8,159 nucleotides of DNA from Spirochaetales bacterium Spiro_01 (GTDB lineage: Bacteria; Spirochaetota; Spirochaetia; Sphaerochaetales; Sphaerochaetaceae). Position 1 is the first letter of the stretch. The number at the start of each line of letters is the position of its first letter. The stretch is from assembly GCA_001604265.1 (NCBI GenBank), contig LVBC01000038.1, positions 1-8,159 of the forward strand, read 5' to 3'. Under the pieces are notes generated by a model. That model had not been told where the DNA came from, ran no database searches, and saw only the letters and a list, made by a program, of their open reading frames with translations. Made by a program: the position numbers and the translations under genes. Of the stretch, positions 6,935 through 8,159 are shown one piece after another.

Positions 6935-7710
6935 AAAGACTCATAGCTTACTTTGCAGCGTTCCTTGCCTCGATTCCACTCCTTTCTTCGCCCATCACGG
7001 CAGAAGGACTTGCCATCATAAACGAGAACATATTCGAGGCTTACAACAGAGCACAGCACACTGTGAACTACTACTCCAGAGTAGAAAGCGGAGAGGAGTT
7101 CTACAGCGGCAAGCATGATACCTACGACTTCAATATCTCGGACTACGATATCAGGAGAAACCACAGTGGTGACCATATCGATGATATGTACTACAGCTAC
7201 GATTCCTTCTACAGGGCCGAGGAGAATGTGCAGTATACAGCTTCCCGGGCAGAAGGAACCATCGTGGTCGATGGAATGAGGCACGAATTCAGTCTGCATT
7301 CCAGTCGCAGGACAGAAGATATCCTCGTCTTTACTGACTATACAGTTAACATGGACATAGCTGTCGATATTCCGGAAGTCGACCTGATCATGATAGACGG
7401 AGTGGAGTACAATTTATCACCTATAGACTATCCAGTGGATATAGAGGATATCGAAGGCGCAAGAGAGGCCTATGATATGCTGCTGGACAAGGTAGGTGAG
7501 AAGTATCCTGAAATACTTGAAAAGGAGAATCTCAGCTATGAGGATGAGAAGCTCTCCTTTTCTATCGAGAGCTTCAGAAGCGAACTCTTTCCGACCTCCT
7601 ACTACCTCAGGGGAAGAGCAGATGGGCATGAGATAGTAGAGGCCTTTGCAATCGATAGCGATGGCGAGTACTACGGCTATACCATGATCGACAATGTCTT
7701 CGTGAACTGA
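6931..7710 (+). CDS. Exported acidic protein of unknown function
   Basis: This 259-residue protein starts inside the stop codon of the transporter gene (ATGA overlap), with GGGAG five bases upstream. Residues 1-24 look like a Sec signal peptide: basic MKR, a hydrophobic core, then a cleavable site after ITA (A24). There is no lipobox cysteine; in fact no cysteine occurs anywhere, so the mature protein should be free in the periplasm or released. It is rich in Asp, Glu and Tyr, and the middle (about 55-100) is crowded with Tyr, Asp and Ser. The pattern of short hydrophobic runs between acidic turns suggests a beta-rich fold with one helical segment near 170-195. I do not recognise a family. 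Coupling to the transporter suggests a shared substrate or envelope role, for example as a binding partner, but this is inference. Confidence 0.8.
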   Translation: MKRLIAYFAAFLASIPLLSSPITAEGLAIINENIFEAYNRAQHTVNYYSRVESGEEFYSGKHDTYDFNISDYDIRRNHSGDHIDDMYYSYDSFYRAEENVQYTASRAEGTIVVDGMRHEFSLHSSRRTEDILVFTDYTVNMDIAVDIPEVDLIMIDGVEYNLSPIDYPVDIEDIEGAREAYDMLLDKVGEKYPEILEKENLSYEDEKLSFSIESFRSELFPTSYYLRGRADGHEIVEAFAIDSDGEYYGYTMIDNVFVN

Positions 7711-7764
7711 TAAAAGAAGACCCCTCCAGCAGTGCCGAAGAGGTTCTCCATCGAGGAGTAGAAC
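7711..7764. other. Convergent intergenic gap with inverted repeat
   Basis: Only 54 bases separate the stop codons of the exported-protein gene and the minus-strand repeat gene. GGTTCT at 7742-7747 and AGAACC at 7760-7765 form an inverted repeat, with an alternative inner pairing of CTCC and GGAG around ATCGA. Read on the minus strand, a T-rich stretch (complement of 7713-7722) lies further downstream. The hairpin could serve as a shared terminator, but neither strand has a T-run directly after it, so the call is weak. Confidence 0.3.
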
Positions 7765-8159
7765 CTATCTATCCTCGCTATCTCTGTTCCTCCAGAAGAA
7801 GGTGGAACCATCGTCCTCACCACTTCTGTCCCTTGACGAGCGGATATTGTCATAGCCATAGGGCTTCACGCTGCCCTTCGTGCCATATCTTCTTGGTCTA
7901 TCGCCACCATTTCTGTCAGAGCCGAAATCCCTTCTTGGGCGATCGGAGAACTCTCTCCTCGGTCTATCCTCGAAATCCCTTCTTGGACGATCTGAGAAAT
8001 CTCTTCTAGGTCTGTCCTCGAAATCCCTTCTTGGACGGTCGGAGAAGTCTCTTCTAGGTCTGTCCTCGAAATCTCTTCTTGGACGGTCGGAGAAGTCCCT
8101 TCTAGGTCTGTCGTCGAAATCTCTTCTCTGTCTGTCCTCGAAGTCTCTTCTCGGGCGAT
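7765..8159 (-). CDS. C-terminal end of a repeat-tailed protein (partial, continues beyond window)
   Basis: The minus strand is open from the window edge to a TAG at 7765-7767, giving 130 visible residues with no start. The first 80 are ten octapeptides of the form RPRRDF[E/S/D]D; the last 50 form a Gly/Arg/Asp/Ser-rich tail that includes one degenerate DRPRRYG and ends FFWRNRDSEDR. The region is plainly disordered, with balanced Arg and Asp/Glu and a regular Phe. Such Arg-rich tails are known at the C-terminus of bacterial RNA-acting enzymes (DEAD-box helicases, RsuA/RluB-type pseudouridine synthases, rRNA methyltransferases), where they add RNA affinity. The catalytic part lies outside the window, so the product cannot be named. 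That the frame is coding is supported by third-position variation between repeats that keeps the amino acids. Confidence 0.8.
   Translation of the reverse strand, partial: RPRRDFEDRQRRDFDDRPRRDFSDRPRRDFEDRPRRDFSDRPRRDFEDRPRRDFSDRPRRDFEDRPRREFSDRPRRDFGSDRNGGDRPRRYGTKGSVKPYGYDNIRSSRDRSGEDDGSTFFWRNRDSEDR
7918..8157 (-). repeat. 24-bp coding tandem repeat, ten units, with 48-bp higher-order period
   Basis: Ten 24-bp units fill this stretch in frame. From the third unit in reading direction they alternate between two versions: one opens AGA CC(T/G) and ends in Ser-Asp, the other opens CGT or CGC CCA and ends in Glu-Asp (or Gly-Ser in the last). The true repeat is therefore 48 bp (16 residues). 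The middle 48-bp copies differ by only a few silent third-base changes, while the outer units are more diverged. This is the pattern expected from unequal exchange or slippage expanding the centre. Confidence 0.9.

Noticed and set aside
7677..7859. A 60-codon minus-strand open frame overlapping the end of the repeat gene
   Set aside because: It uses a different frame from the repeat protein, overlaps the 3' end of the exported-protein gene, and has no recognisable features.
7918..8157. Possible CRISPR array
   Set aside because: The regular 24/48-bp repetition has no unique spacers, is in frame throughout, and varies mostly at third codon positions, so it is a coding repeat.

Overview
The window carries six complete plus-strand genes and, at its right edge, the 3' end of a minus-strand gene. 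No rRNA, tRNA, CRISPR array, insertion sequence or prophage gene is visible. Arginine is encoded mostly by AGA and AGG, with many GAG, CTC, ATC and TTC codons. This codon style is uniform across all seven genes, so nothing looks recently acquired. Membrane-anchored 7TMR-DISM-like GGDEF proteins, a clostridial-looking GlnRS and this codon use suggest a bacterium in or near Spirochaetota (for example a gut Sphaerochaetaceae- or Treponema-like lineage). That placement is inference and is weak; an unusual Firmicute is the main alternative.

Positions 1-3852 form a tight signalling block. Two consecutive, overlapping genes (25-1740 and 1730-3412) encode multi-pass membrane diguanylate cyclases of the same layout: N-terminal anchor, extracytoplasmic sensor domain, seven membrane helices and a C-terminal GGDEF domain. 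Both keep the catalytic residues and both lack the RxxD product-inhibition site. A small gene (3415-3852), possibly a DUF1934-type beta-barrel protein, follows after two bases and is probably co-transcribed.

Positions 3853-5715 hold glnS (glutaminyl-tRNA synthetase). It has its own short leader with weak promoter-like elements, a strong ribosome binding site that fixes the start at 3946, and a clear Rho-independent terminator just after the stop codon.

Positions 5732-7710 are a two-gene unit: a 12-helix major facilitator transporter and an exported, acidic, cysteine-free protein of unknown function, joined by an ATGA overlap. Converging on it from the right is the end of a minus-strand gene (7765-8159). 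Its C-terminal tail is ten near-perfect octapeptide repeats (RPRRDF[E/S]D) arranged as a 48-bp alternating higher-order repeat, the most unusual sequence structure in the window.

No demonstrably new multi-gene system is evident. The best leads are the paired I-site-less diguanylate cyclases and the charged, aromatic repeat tail.
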